Both the position numbers and the translations under genes were made by a program. This document shows, one piece after another, positions 38,101 through 51,400 of a stretch of 64,000 nucleotides of DNA; position 1 is the stretch's first letter; the number at the start of each line of letters is the position of its first letter. The notes under the pieces were generated by a model that saw only the letters and a program-made list of their open reading frames with translations, had not been told where the DNA came from and did not search any database. Origin of the DNA: Pagrus major (Eukaryota; Chordata; Actinopteri; Spariformes; Sparidae); assembly GCF_040436345.1 (NCBI RefSeq), contig NC_133225.1, forward strand, positions 23,416,040-23,480,039, given 5' to 3'.

Positions 38101-38960
38101 GTCATAAGTTCACAAAACGTCCCATTTCAAACTCCTCAGTTATTAGTGTACAGTGTACATGTCCATGGTATCTGTTTGTAATGTTATATAACACTAAAAT
38201 AAAAATGTGTTTTTCCAGCCTGGTGTTCCTAAAGTTGGCGGCCTACAGGCCCCACAGCAGGGCGGACAGACTGCACCTCGGTGGCCCTCTATTGGAGCAC
38301 CTGTCATCAGCAAAACTCCAACGGTAAAAAGAATTAAAACTTTAATGATAATAGTGTCATATTTTGTGTAGCCATTGTAGCAGCTCTGTGAGGCACATTA
38401 GTACTTTGTGCTAAATATTAAAGGGGCTTTATGTGACAATCTGTAGTAATCTACATGTATTATTCACTTTTTTATTAGCCATATGTGAGCGGGTTGTAAC
38501 GTGATGTGAAAAATGAGACCTTCCCCTTCTCTCTTGGTTGCCTACACAAGCCTGTGGAAGATTTGTTTAACGCTGCTGGACTGTGGATTTCTCTGTGAAG
38601 GACTCGAGTCAGATTATCCGCGACAGTCCAAAGGATGTGACTGTTTGCACATTCTCGAGTGCCTCGTCTCAGTGCCTCACAGAGAGCAGCAGTAGCTAAC
38701 ATTACTGTAGAAATAGAGTCTGCTAAAATAAACTAACGACCGGCTTCCAGCACAACACAGAATTCCACAGAGACATCGCCATAGAGCCAATATGATGCCA
38801 ACATGGCTATCTTTGTCTCTTCTTCACATATTTTATTTTGTAAACTGTATCAACATTAATTCCAGTATTCAGATATTAAGACACCCATCTCATTGCTGTC
38901 TTTGACATTTGATTCTAATCATTATGTCAATCATATGTTTTTGTCTTCCAGGTGAGATGA
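32125..38960 (+). CDS. plvap: Plasmalemma vesicle-associated protein (PV-1)
   Basis: Type II membrane glycoprotein that forms the diaphragms of endothelial fenestrae, caveolae and transendothelial channels. Coding exons: 32125-32328, 32672-32848, 33645-33738, 34119-34320, 34420-34639, 37163-37312, 37548-37673, 38219-38323, 38952-38960; phases join to give 428 aa (human 442). Residues 1-30 are a short cytoplasmic tail with a basic patch (HKRKGKSC). Residues about 31-55 are one membrane segment (IIFFFSSLIQSLIIVSLVLF). The extracellular part is coiled coil (for example ELEQGFNRLSENNIQLRKEK and IEQNRLREQKKLQEDSLALR). Sequons NNT, NFT and NLS are visible. The C-terminus is Gly/Pro/Gln-rich (VPKVGGLQAPQQGGQTAPRW), as in mammals. 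The last coding exon adds only Val-Arg before TGA. The third and fourth coding exons are joined through a split Ser codon. The transcript may end near 39320, after ATTAAA at about 39302. Confidence 0.94.
33032..33576. mobile_element. Non-autonomous hAT-type element in the second coding-region intron of plvap, with a nested insert
   Basis: Termini read CAGTGGTGGAGGAAGTA and, inverted, TAGTGGTGGAAGGTAC. The flanks are a perfect 8-bp duplication TTGGTCAC (33024-33031 and 33577-33584), the hAT signature. The body is the fish repeat rich in stepped AAGTACT words, with no coding capacity. A second, TTAA-flanked element sits inside at 33063-33182. Diverged relatives lie at 14757, 18112, 34794 and 10348. 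Confidence 0.88.
33063..33182. mobile_element. TTAA-flanked MITE nested in the hAT element
   Basis: 120 bp including TTAA at both ends. The terminal inverted repeats are AGGTCCAATTTGTAAG and, inverted, AGGTCTAATTTGTGAG. The host repeat reads CTTTAC-TTAA-GTACTAATA across the insertion, and the related copy at 14781-14810 has that sequence uninterrupted, so the TTAA was duplicated on insertion. TTAA targets are used by piggyBac and Kolobok transposases; which applies is not decided. Confidence 0.85.
34794..35315 (+). mobile_element. hAT-type AAGTACT-rich repeat, degenerate, in a plvap intron
   Basis: Starts CAGTGGTGGATGAAGTATTT and ends in decayed AGTAAAAGTATAAAGTAGCA. The middle is strongly diverged. 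The rest of this 2.5-kb intron holds a second repeat (35990-36325) and no exons. Confidence 0.5.
35990..36325 (-). repeat. AGGGCTGCAAC-type repeat, opposite strand, in a plvap intron
   Basis: Contains AACAGTCCAAAACACAAATA, TACAATCATATAAAACAGAA and GAGCTGGAACCATAGAATAT, the segments that normally accompany the 27590 family, in the other orientation. Confidence 0.5.
38418..38770 (+). mobile_element. TTAA-flanked repeat, AGGGGC family, in the last plvap intron
   Basis: Starts TTAAAGGGGCTTTATGTGAC. It shares GGTTGCCTACACAAGCCTGT and GGACTGTGGATTTCTCTGTG with the other copies. The right part extends to CCGGCTTCCAGCACAACACA, which is also found in the 735-1065 copy but not in the 331-bp copy, so the family has long and short forms. 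Confidence 0.75.
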
Positions 38961-40204
38961 AATGGACGAGCAGAGTAATGACTGTTGGCACCAGTGATGA
39001 TCAACATTTTGCCGTTAAAGAAGTTTCTGTAAGGACCTGTACATATTCCTGAAACCACATCAATCAACACAACCTGTAAATAATCTGCGTCCATATTAAT
39101 AACATATTTACTGTTGTTGGTCTGTGCATGCTTTGTTTACTTCTACTTGTAATAGAAGATTCATGTGTTTTACTTTGAGCATTTACTGTGAAAAGCCTGC
39201 GTATGATCCACCCAGGTAAATGTAAAAATTTCTATGACACTGGTGTAAATATTTCTATTGTGTGTCACTCACTGTGATTTGTGTTTTTTCTTTACTGTGA
39301 AATTAAAATTGAATTAACCAAAAACTGACTCGCTCTCTAACTGCATTATCCTCTTTAGTGTCTGGCATCAAAAATACAACAAAGAGTCAAACAGGACTTT
39401 GGGCAGCAGCTGCTCGCTCATCTGCTAGAACACAGAATAGTCTTAAAATAGCAACATTTATGTTTCCTCGTGATTCACACGTCTGAATTTCTACAGCAGC
39501 CCGGATGTCAATACATTTAACAACCGAGTCATAAACATATCATCACGTCTGCAGTCAATACACACTGCATGTCAGAAATATAAAGGAAGACATTCTGCAT
39601 GAATTAGATGCAAGGTTGAAGTTTTTATGGTAAAAGTTCAGACTGTAAATCTATTATTGGCTTTTTTATGGTGCATTTTACAAGTACAGTATAGTAGATG
39701 TTATAAGAACTAAGCGTCACTACTTCCTCTTCCTTTCCTAAGCACAAGGCGATGAGCACATAGAGAGCTGGGAACAGAACTTTTTTATGATTATTACGAA
39801 TTCAGTTTGGCTCAGAAGAAGAGACTGAAATACAAGACAAAAAACTGAAGTACTATTTAATATCTAAGAGGTCCTATAACTTGTCATGCTCCAGATGTCA
39901 GTTCATAGTCTGAAATGCTTTTAGACTGCCTCATTAACATGACTTATATGAAAACTCTATACTTTATGAACCAAAAGAAGATAATATGAAAAAAAATGTA
40001 AGTCGTGTTATAATGTTACATGAATATATCTGTCATCTTGACTTTTCCAACATTTAGATAAATTAGTTTTTACTATTATTATAATTAGTCATATTTTATT
40101 CATTTCTTCTTTATAGAACATCTGTATAGATACAAATGTCTTCCTGATTATTTTTTTACCCACAAGTTGAAATTACAGACCAAATGCCTTTCTTACATCA
40201 CATC

Positions 40205-40700
40205 GCCATGAGCTTATGTTTTCACCTGTGTCCGCCTGTTTGTTGGTTGGTTTGTCAGCAGAATTACACAAAAACTACTGGAAGGATTTCCATGAAACTT
40301 AGGTGGAGGATGAGTCTCAGCCCAAAATAGACCCCATTTACTTTTGGTGTGGATCTAGATAAAGGGAAGGATCCAGGATTTTCTTCTCACATTCTTTCAG
40401 GAAGCCCTGGGAAAAAAAGGGAAGTCATCTTGAAACCCAACCCTCTTTGGAGCCTTGTTGTCTCGCCATTATCATGGAAAAGTGACTCAAAGTTTAAACG
40501 AGTCACCAGAGTTGAGACTTTACTGGCCTAAATGCACATTTTGATAGCTTGAAAGGTTTACGAGCAATCGCAGTTTATGCTTTGCGAAATTTTCGGTCTT
40601 CAGATTTTATAATGGGTGTGTATTGCAGAAGCTAGAGTGGATGACTCTAGAACTTTTCTCTGAATGTGGATCAGATTAAGGTACCACAATTTTTACCCCG
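40205..40700 (+). repeat. Dispersed fish repeat (CACCTGTGTCCG family), copy 2
   Basis: Matches copy 1 at ATGTTTTCACCTGTGTCCG and continues with GGATTTCCATGAAACTTAGG and GTGTGGATCTAGATAAAGGG. It lies in the plvap-gtpbp3 spacer. Confidence 0.6.
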
Positions 40701-41493
40701 CACATGTAATTTATATATCAGCTTTGTAGGACATTTTGTGCTGGTCGCAGACAAATGATTATGGAAGCAAACAGACTTACACTTTTGACTGAAGGGGCTT
40801 TCAAGCAACAAGAGCGCCACCAACTCCGCCATACGGTCCAATGTCGATTTGAGCAAAAACTTCTGGGGGAAAGCGGACCAGACCCAGTGCCACGAGGGGT
40901 CTTAAATTAAAAAAAACAATAAAATTCAATAAAAAAGAGGAATGTCTTATTCAACCAGTACAGGAAGACACTGGCACTGATTTTGAGTCAATGGGTCAGA
41001 TGGCTATTAATGTTTTTCAATTTTTTATGTAGAAATAACATTATTTTATTAAAACTATTTTACACTCACATTTATTTTGAGTCAATGGGTCACATGACCT
41101 GGAGGCTATGAAAAAAATGACATCTTTTCATGAAAAATATTAAGCTATTGAAAAAAAGAAAGAAAAATATACATTATATTAAGCTTACTTTTTTAATGTA
41201 TCATTCAAAATACTTATCATTATCGAGCTGCAGTCTGTGCAGTGGCGAAAGCACCCGCATGATCTCCCATTTTAAATTTGAGTCTAAGGAGTCTGGAGGA
41301 AAGTACACAGTGCTAGTTTTCTAACTAGCTGTCATAACCTCATCACTCCCAATCTACATCAATCTACTGCAACTTCTCCTGTCGCTCAGGATTTTAATTT
41401 TTGCCAATCAGAGTTCGGGAGCTATTTTCCTATGAAATGAAGTGAGCTCACACACATAATCATTGACACGCACACGACCACACAACCACACGA

Positions 41494-41494
<1 letters not shown>

Positions 41495-41565
<71 letters not shown>
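41495..41565. repeat. (CA)n microsatellite
   Basis: About 35 CA units preceded by CCACACGACCACA variants, in the plvap-gtpbp3 spacer. Confidence 0.95.
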
Positions 41566-41568
<3 letters not shown>

Positions 41569-42299
41569 TTAGCCACATGCAAAATTTCTTGAGAGCTCCA
41601 TAAATGTAATTCTAGTCTATTAAGTAGAACTCTGTGTCGATGCATAAGGTTGTTTTTCATCTTCCTCAGTTTCTCACAGTGTTTTTGATTCATGTCTTAC
41701 TCAATTGTGGACCTGAATTTTACTATTTTTTTATTTATTTAAATATTTCATTTCTCACACTGTAACAAAGAAATGATTACTCTGGATTTTGTGTATTGAT
41801 ATGTTAAAAATACCAGAAAACAAAATATAACTTTTTGAATTGTTGAAGAACAGAAGGTTTTCAGGAAGACTGCAGCAATTAATTTGCAACAGTTAAATCT
41901 GGCGAGCTTGCACCGGATGTGGACAAATCACAGTCATTCAGACATAACAAATATTTGAGATTCCTTCCACATTGCATAATATAACCAATGAAGATGGATT
42001 CCCAGGCTTACTGCTCTGATGGATGTGAGTGTTACAGGTGAGTAAGTCTGCCTCCTGTCCTCAGGAAATCCTTTGTTTAACATCAAGTGTTTTCGATCCC
42101 ATGTATAGACCTGAGCACACCCACACACCTCCTGACTTCAAGTCAAATGTGTACAGGGTGGAAGTGAGTGTACAAGTCGTGGCTACGTCAGCCATCTCAG
42201 GACAGCCATTAATCAAAAGCACAGGAAACTGTCAGACGACTAAAAGTACCGCTCATTAGTCAGCTGTGAACCAAATCATGGCACAAAATGGCTTCATGG

Positions 42300-42490
42300 A
42301 TTGCTATTTCAGTCCGCCTGTTCACCACTTTGGTGCAGACTGAAATATCTCAACAACTATTAAATAGATGGCCATATAATCCTGTACAGACATTCATGTT
42401 CTCCAGAGGATGAAACCTACAGACTTTGGTGTTCGTCCATCTTTTCCTCTCATGCCACCATGAGTTTGACATTTGTGATTTGTAGGGAAA
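42300..42490 (+). repeat. Dispersed fish repeat with TTCATGTTCTCCAGAGGATG core
   Basis: Contains TATCTCAACAACTATTAAAT, CAGACATTCATGTTCTCCAG and GCCACCATGAGTTTGACATT, a combination common in teleost interspersed repeats. Non-coding. Confidence 0.5.
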
Positions 42491-45469
42491 GGTTCTGACC
42501 ACTAATGTAGTGCCAACAATAATCCGTACAACTCAATTTTCATTACTGACTCATGAACACTCTTCCACTGTATTTAATATAATGTTAATACTTTCATGGA
42601 CCTGAAAGTATCTGTGTGAACAAGTACTGACAACTGTCAAGCATCGAAAACTGTCGTAGAATATCTGGTCACGACTGTAATCTGGATTACTTATTGTCTG
42701 ATCAGATTCTTACGGATTTAAAGATACTACAAGGAGTTTTTGACTGGTTGTAAAATAGTCTAAATTTAAAACTGATGCATCTATATGACCTACATAATCA
42801 AACAAGACCATCAGCCAGAAGATTAACTATTTCTATAAGTCTTTCCTGACACCTGCCACCGGGTCTGTGTGCAGACTGGAAGAGCCTGTGTTTACATTTT
42901 CACAGGCAAAGATACACTGAGTAGGACGTTAGTCAGTTAAAAAGAAGCAGGAGGAGATTCTTCTTTAGTTAACCATATTTTTTACATTATATTTCGTGGT
43001 TTTGACAGTGAACCACCACCACTTTTGTCCACAGGGGCCTCTAAAATCAACAAAATATCAAAGTCACTTTAAGTATCTTTACATAAAAAAACAAAACAAT
43101 TATTGAGTATTCTGTAGTTCTGTAGGATTGTTCAAAATTAAGGGACACCAAAGAGGGTGCATGCATTTCAGTACTATATTTTCATGGCATCCATTCCATT
43201 TTTATTGAGATATTTCATTAAATCAAGTTCCAAAAGTCCAAAGTTGCTGTCTTGAGTCAAAACATGTTTTCTCTCCATGTAAGGTTACAAAAAAAAAGCA
43301 AACATCCAAGGGAAATCATACACAGGCACAACTTCAAAGACAAACAAGCCTCCAAAATTTACTGCCTCTAATTTGTATGACAGATTTTAGTCCCACTTTT
43401 AGCTTGAACATCCCCATGTTGTAATTTATCAGGGAGAACATGAAAGAGGACGAAAAGGCTGACAGAGCAGCACGGAAAAAGGAAAGGTCAGGTGGCAAAG
43501 ACAGAGCGGGGAGAGACAAAAAGGCTGAAAGACAGACGGGCAGTTATGATGGTGTACAGCGGGGCGAATGTCGTCAGAGACTGGGAGAGAAGAAACCAAC
43601 TGGGGAAGAAGGGTGAGGAGTTCAACAAGGAAACATAAATATTTGATCGAGGCCAGATTGACAGGGGAACAAAAGGCACAGGGAGCATCGCCTCCCTTTC
43701 CCACAGAGCAGAGAGGGGAGCTGGGTCACTCTTTACGTACTGTATGTCTGTTATGTTGTGCTTTATGGCGGGAGCTGGACTAAAAACGTAGCTTGACGAC
43801 AGCAACGGTATAGGAAAAATCTGACCTCACTAATTCAATCTTTGTCAGAACAGGTAATATTTTGTATTGGGGAAAAAACTTTCATGTGATGAGGGTATTT
43901 TGAACATGTTGGGTGGATAGTCTGGTATGTTCGACACCATGAAAGCGCATTTAATCAAGCATTCAAGTGCTTAATGCACTTTTATGGAAACTTTAACATG
44001 TAATTACATGAAAAAAACAGGTATTGTACCCTGTAATTTAAAGCTGCACTATTCAGTATTTTTAAACAATAGCAATGGATCAAATGTGTGAGATATTACA
44101 GACTCATCTTTCAGCTCATTATTTTGGGTTTATGGACGACAACTTTACTGTTTTGGTTTACTTTCTATACTTCTTGATTTCTCTCTATGGTACCTGCATT
44201 GCTCCAGTCAGATGAAGTTAGTGACCAACTGGTGAATAATTAGTGGTGATGCATTTAGCAGCTAAACCAGACAATTCCTTCATGATTTACGAGACAGAAA
44301 CTGATCTATAACAAGAGTGAGGCCAGATAATATTGCTCTGTTAGATGTTTAATTAGGCGAGTAACGCTAACATATCTTTCATAACGACTACAAGATGATG
44401 ATCATGTTAATGCCCTGTTTTTTATTCCTAAAATTTGGTCTGTGGTCTGTTTGATTCATAAGATAAATTTGATTTGTTACAAAAACACACATTATCCCAT
44501 TTATTCCACATCAAAGATTCCATGTAACAAGGATTCATTCAATTATTTTGCTGATTAAATAAATGTTGTATTCTGTTTTTAAATGTGATAGAAACAGGAA
44601 AAAGGAATTTGCCTAAATATTGTGTTTGTTGCAAAAATTACACTTATATTACAACTCATTAGAAAAATAATAAATATATATTACAATTATATCAGAAAGT
44701 CAATGTTCTTATACACAAATATTAAGAAAATCTTTTCGCACATTTGTGTACGCTATGAAAAATAATCATTACCTGCTCTTGTAAATGATAGCCTGTATCC
44801 AGAGCGCATAAGCATGCATAGAAAGACACATAACTTGTAACACAATAAATAATACATTTAAAGTAATAACATTTCTCACCAACCTTTTTGAGTAATGGCC
44901 AAAAGTTTCAGGTGTCAATGTGTAAATATATATCTGTGTGGAATATGTGGAAGGACACAGACAAAAGGGTACAGCTGAAATGATCCACCCACACCCCCAA
45001 AAAATATTTTTCATTGTCCTGTAGTACAAGTAAACATCCAAACTCTGAGTCCCTGACCTTGCAGAGGTCTGCAGCTGGCTATATTTTAAATGATCTTGGC
45101 TGTTATGTTGTGACCCAAGAGCCCAATCTTCACCCATCAAAGGCTTTCAAAAACTATTTTTAAATTGCGACTCAAGAATTTCCAAATACTTGTCCAGCAT
45201 ATGGGGCCTCTGAGGCACCTGTCATCACACTAAAACAATTTCAGTCTGTTAAAAAGCATCAACAGAAAACATTTCTGTGTCTTGGGAGCAGAGTGATCCT
45301 GCAGCCAATAACGTGAATTTCATTCTTTCTACTCCTGCTGTGCCTCGAAGCCTGGTGCAATGCCAAGGCTGTGGCTTTACTGATACCTTGGGACCAACAA
45401 GAACACAGCCTTCCTCCCTGAGCAGGCTGATATAACATGTATTTTATGTTTTTACTGCTACTCATCCAA

Positions 45470-48400
45470 CTATTTCCCAATGCAGAAGTCTTTGAAGATG
45501 ATATCCAGGATCTCCTCTGCCCCGACCCGTCCAGTTATCCGGCCCAGGCTGGTGAGAGCCAACCGGACACCCTCAGCTGCCAGAGCCAGGTCGATGTCAC
45601 GGTACCGCTGGTATTGAGCCAGGGCTGTAAAACACTGCTGCAGGTGGGCCCTGTGGCGGGCCTGGGTCAGGGTAGGGGCACCAGACAGAGGGTCGCCACA
45701 CCTAGAGAGGAAGTTAGAGAACAAAATGAACCAGAGCAATCAAACAGTCATTATTTTGTATTTTTGGTTAAGAAATGGTGAAAACAACATTAAAAAGGGC
45801 AAATCAGGCTTAAAAAAATGCAGCAAAAACACTGCCTTTTTGTTTAATTTATTTTAAATCTAAACTTGGATTTCAAGTTGGATTCGAACATTTCTGATTT
45901 TGGTGAGATGCTGACCTGAATTGTGTATGAATGAATCACAGGTCCCACAGAAGACATCAATCTTTCTGATACAACAACATGTCATGTCTTAGCTTTGGCA
46001 CAACAAAACGTCATAAATTACAGCAACTCACAGAGTCTTGACACTGCTGTGCAGCACTGTGAGGAAGTCCTGCAGTCCTTCATCAGTGTGGCAAGAGATC
46101 AATGAAACAGGAGGGAGTCCAGAGACCCGTCTCAACTCTCTGACCAGCTTCTGCCTCTGCTCCTGAGGCAACAGGTCCATTTTATTCAGCACCAGGAGAC
46201 ACCTGTCTGCAGGAAGTACCGTGGCGAGAAAGGAAGGGAGACAAAAGTTGATCAATAGTAATGGTGGAGATTTCTTTTTGATTGCTCTTTACTTTCTTTC
46301 TACCCTGTTCACTCTAGATGACTGCTTGATTTCTCCCATAGATTAAAAAGCACTTGAATTGGAAAAATTTGGTCTCCCCTCCACCCATTTTTTCCGATAT
46401 TTGCAAGTCAGAAATTTTGTTAGGCAATCGATCCCTCACTTTGAAACGTTACCTGAGCAGCATAGCTTCTATGAGCTTATGACCAAACCTCCCACCTCCA
46501 AACATTTGATCTCTCAGTTTGTTAATCTTTTTAGTTTGGCAGCCCCTTCTCTCCATATTAAAGCAGCCTGGGTATCGGACACTGGGGTTGAGATCTCAGA
46601 TGAGCTGTGGGCCCAGGGTCTTAAGAGGATCAAATCTTGCTCTATCAATGCCAAACTTCAACTTATTCAATTTAAAGTCATTCATCGTTTGCATTTCTCC
46701 AAGACTAAACTGAACCGGATCTTTCCTTCTGTTTCTGCTACCTGTGATAAATGTAAATCACATGACGGGACTCTAGGTCATCTTTTCTGGTCCTGCCCTA
46801 AGCTTCAGAACTTTTGGGAAGACATTTTTCATTTGTATAGTGTTATATACAGTAAACAGTTGATCCCTGACTGTCATCTGATATTATTGGGCTGTTCCAA
46901 CTTCTCTCTCACTCTTCCCTCATCTTTTCAACAAGCCCTTATGTTTGGTTTGGTTGTAGCAAAACGAGTTATTCTTAGAGATTGGAAATCAGTTTCTCCT
47001 CCCTGTTTTAAGAAATGGTTGAACGACATGGTCTCTTGTATCTACCTGGAAGAAATTCGGTATACTCTGTCAGACACTCATCACAAATTCCTTGATGTCT
47101 GGGGACTCTTTATTGAGTATATTCAAAATGACAGACATCGTTCTCCGGACTAGTTACACTGGACACTGTTATTCTGTCTCATTCTGTTTTGAACTGTCTA
47201 CATTGTGCTTTGCACAGCCAAGCATCCAGTCTCCCTGTCTTCATTTGGACCTGGCTCTTTGGACTTTCTGGACTCTCTCCTGGACTCAATAATCTTTTTT
47301 GATTCAGTGTGTGTGCTGACATGCATAACTTTAACTTGTACGTGTTTATATCTTTGTGATCTGGCAGTTTGTTTTGTTCTGTTTTGTCCTTTTCTTTTTG
47401 TTTTATTGTATATTGTCTCTGTTGTTCTATATGTGGTTTAAACTTAAAAACTTTATAAATAAAGTTCTCAAGAAAAAAAAAAAGCACTTGAATTACTCCC
47501 GAGCTGTTTAATAATGCAGGACGGAGCCTTCTCGAGCTGTAAAGCAAACAACTGAGCATATTAATGTGAAGGAATATGTGAGTGTAACCTTTAATTTGCT
47601 TATTTACTTTATTGTGCCTGAAGTGCTTTCAAATTACGGCTGCGAGCACCACTGACAGTCCAGCTGAAGCGGGAGCAGATAAGATCATACCTGTCTCTGG
47701 CTGCTCCTGTGTGGGCAGGACAGTCCTGAGGTGTCCCTGAAGGAAGGCTGCAGCCTGCTGTGCCTCAGTGGGGAGATGAGCACAGTCCACAACCACCAGA
47801 GTCAGATCTGCCTGCTCCACTCTGGTAAAAAAGAAAGCAGACTCAGTTCACCTGAAATGATTTTGTCAAAAAAATGTTTATATTTTTCTAACTCCTGGAT
47901 CGACACTTTTGAGATCAAACAGCACCAATCTAGACACAGGAGATAGTGTACTCATGATATGAGACTAGTTATCTTAAATTTGGATTATTGTTATATTCTC
48001 ACACATCAGTCGTGTTCAAAAGGCTGCAGTATATTAGAGTGAGTTTTCTGAACTCATTCACCTGTCATAGCTAAGAAGAAGAAGAAGAAGCAGCAGCAGC
48101 AGGAGGAGAACCATCAGGTGTGCATTTACACGTTCTACTGGTTATCTTATCCGTATCAGAATTAGAAGCAGGTTAGTATCTGCAATTAAAAATTCCATAT
48201 CATGCATCACTATAATACCAAGCTCTAGTGGAAGACAAGTCCTGAGAAATACTGTAATCCGTTTTTCATCATCTGTAAGACACCTCAGAGTAGAGGCCTG
48301 AGGTCTCTGTTGTTTTGTTTCCGAAAACATTACGATATGCACCACAAATACTGTGAATAATAGTGATATTTTTATTCGACATGTGTCAATGGTATCAGCT

Positions 48401-51400
48401 TTAAATACTCTAAATGTGCACTCTAGGGCAGCAACTAACTATTATTTTCATTATTGATGAATTTTTTTGTTTTTTTTACAACTTACTGGTTTGTCTTAGC
48501 ATTTAGGAAGCTGGATTCAACAAATGTTTGACAAAAAATGACGCAAACAATTAATAGATTATCAAAATAGCATGCAATGAATTTTCTTTTGATCGACTAA
48601 TTGATCAATCAACTAATCGCCGCAGCTCTAGAGCTCTCCTGCATCTCGGTCCCACAGTGAGGCAGCAGCTGCAGCAGCAGCGGATGCTTGTACTTACCAC
48701 GTCCTTCCTGTAGTGACCCAGGTCACGAGCCTCTGACCTGCTCCCTGTGCAGAAAGTTCCCTATTGAACAAAACTGCCCACCCTTCCTACAGAGCCACCA
48801 GGTCGCCCAAATAACTTAAACAAATAATACGAGAATTACAGAGTGTTTGCACTGGAAAAGGTATTTCGCAGTCACATCTTCATTTGGATTTTCACTGATG
48901 TTTATTGTCAGATTTTAAGTCAGCAAACAATCCTCATAAATACGTTTATTTAATGAAGATTTATCTGATAGTAGCAAATCCCTTTAAATCTTCTACCACT
49001 TCACACATTTCATTTGTATTGTTCTCAATATCCATGCAGTAATTTAACACCTAATTGCTGTGTCAGGAGCTTTATCCCCCTGCCAGGAACAGAAGTACTT
49101 GGGGAAACCATTTGTCTTTTCTGGCATGAAAATGGTCACATTTTATACTGAGTGTTAGGCTCAAATAATGTAGATTCTGCAGAAGTCTTTCAATAACTGT
49201 CAGGCGTGTCAGCTACACAATGTATTGGTTAAACACTTAAATGTATATACAGCATTACTTGTATTTACTGTATATATTTTGCTATTATCATACAAAGACG
49301 GAACTTGACTTTCACCTATTAATCACTTATTAATGAATGTGGGGGCGTGTTGTTATACTAATGCTTTTCTCCTGCTCTCTAAAACCAAACACGTGATCAA
49401 ACATGTCACTCTACATGTCTGTGCATATAAAGCTGATTAATATAGTGTGTATGTGCCTGTGTGTCCGTTCTTCTGGTCGTCTGTCTGCCTGTTTGTATAT
49501 GATAAAGTGGCGATGACAATGTGCAACAAGTACTGCTATTCTTCTCTGGTGTAAACAGTGGAAGCAGCGCTCAGTGAATGGCCATATATGTCCATTCTCA
49601 ACACCACACATGAGGAATGTCTTAATAGTAAATACTCTAAAACAAGGAAAGGAGGCTCTTCATTATGCAACCTCCTGAGAGTGTTTGTCCCATTTATTTA
49701 TAACTGGCTCAGCAATAATATAAACTCTGGAGGTTACACAGACATCACAAAAATATAACATGTTGCAGAGGGGAAAAGCAATGACTTATTTCTTCCCTTC
49801 TTTGTTTCTTTGGTCCCCTGGCTGATCAGTTGTTTTCTACACACGTGTTATGTACATGAGAACAGTTGCTGAAGCAGCATGTACTTCTACACGTGTACTG
49901 CAGTTCTGTAGCTGAAGCCAAACCTTCCAAATACCACCACTCATTTCTCAAGATTTGTGGACTGCGTCGTCAGAAATCAGGAAAACTGAGGTACATTATT
50001 TTTTTTTCAGAGTAATTAATATAAAAATGACTTCCTGCCCTACCTTTCCCGAGCTCTGCGGACCCCCTCTCTCTCCACCAGGTCCGGGCTCTCTCTGAGG
50101 CCGGCTGTGTCACTCAAGAGGACCGGGAATCCACCGATGTCCAGTGCCGTCTCTACTACGTCCCTGGTGGTGCCAGCAATGGGAGAGACGATGGCCGCAG
50201 GTCTCTGGCCTGGATATAAAAACGTTAAATCATAAGGATTATACATTTTTCTTTTCTCTTGTGTTTGTCTGTCTCTGTCCTCTAACTTTACACATTACAC
50301 TGTGTGTATGTGTGCGTTTATCCATCCATCCGTCTGCCCGCCTGCCTGCCATAATTACAGCTGGGCACTGTAGCTTTTTACAAACATTACCAGAACAGTA
50401 GAGTGTAATGGTTGGGAACTATTTTCAGCCGCAGATTGATACATTTAATGGTTTATGTAGTATCAACAATGATATGGGCCGGTGGATATTACAATTTAAT
50501 ATCAAGCTTGATCTCAAAAGCATCCACAATCTACTTCTTAGGCAAATAATAGAGATTGTGGTATTTAATGCCGTTTAACTTCTACTTCCAAACTTCACAT
50601 AACCTCATTGACGAGCACAGTAGTTCCCAAAGTGGGGTGTCCAGGGAGGGCGCCGAAAGGCTACCAGACAGCCAAAATGAAGACAAGAAAATATGACGAG
50701 GCATATCTCGCCCTTGGCTTCACCAGTACAACAATGGATAATGAAGAGATATTAGCTTCAAAATATTAGCTTATTAGACAAAAAGTTAAGATGCTACTTG
50801 GAGACTACACATCCAGAACACCAAGAGAAGCCTGTTGATTTCTTCAGGAAAAAGCTACTCAACTGTCATGAACAACAGAGTCCCTTTACTCACAGACAAT
50901 GTTTAAAATAAACAGGAGTTTGCAAGCAAAAGACGTACATATATGTGTGTATGTTATGAAATATCATAGGATATTTCAAGTCTGGCTATCGTTTTCAGGG
51001 TATTTCAGAATGAAGAAAAAAGACTGAAATTTAAAAATAGTGGATCGTGATTGCAATTAAATACATTTTTTGGCCAGACTGCCAACAAAGTTCATCATTT
51101 ATTGTTGGTTTTGCTCATTTCATATGAATTGTTGACAATAAGAAAAATATCACTAGACTTTTTACAATATTACAGATCAGCTCAGTAGCTATAAGGTACT
51201 GATATCATTTGGTTTATTCTTTACCCAATGAAGTTCGTTGGTGAAATGATATTTCTAAAAGCTGGTCTCAAAACAGAAAAAGCACCTGCATATCACCTGA
51301 TTTTTAGTTTTATGTGATAATCAAATATTGATTTTGAATATCAAGCATTTGATGTATCAGTTGCACTCTACTTATTAGTCTCATTTTACAGTAGAAAAGT

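Larger units (their letters stand above)
39320..45469. other. plvap-gtpbp3 convergent spacer
   Basis: Besides the repeats at 40205, 41495 and 42300 there is a further fish-type interspersed stretch near 44040-44400 (TTTAAAGCTGCACTATTCAG). No exon is seen. The 3' UTRs of the two convergent genes must end within it. Confidence 0.5.

Noticed and set aside
41495-41565. Regular short repeat as a CRISPR-like array
   Set aside because: It is an uninterrupted dinucleotide tract in a vertebrate genome; there are no spacers.
46359-47153. 264-codon open frame as a host gene
   Set aside because: It has LINE ORF2 C-terminal motifs, a 3' poly(A) and flanking target duplications; its apparent start codon is TTG at the truncation joint.
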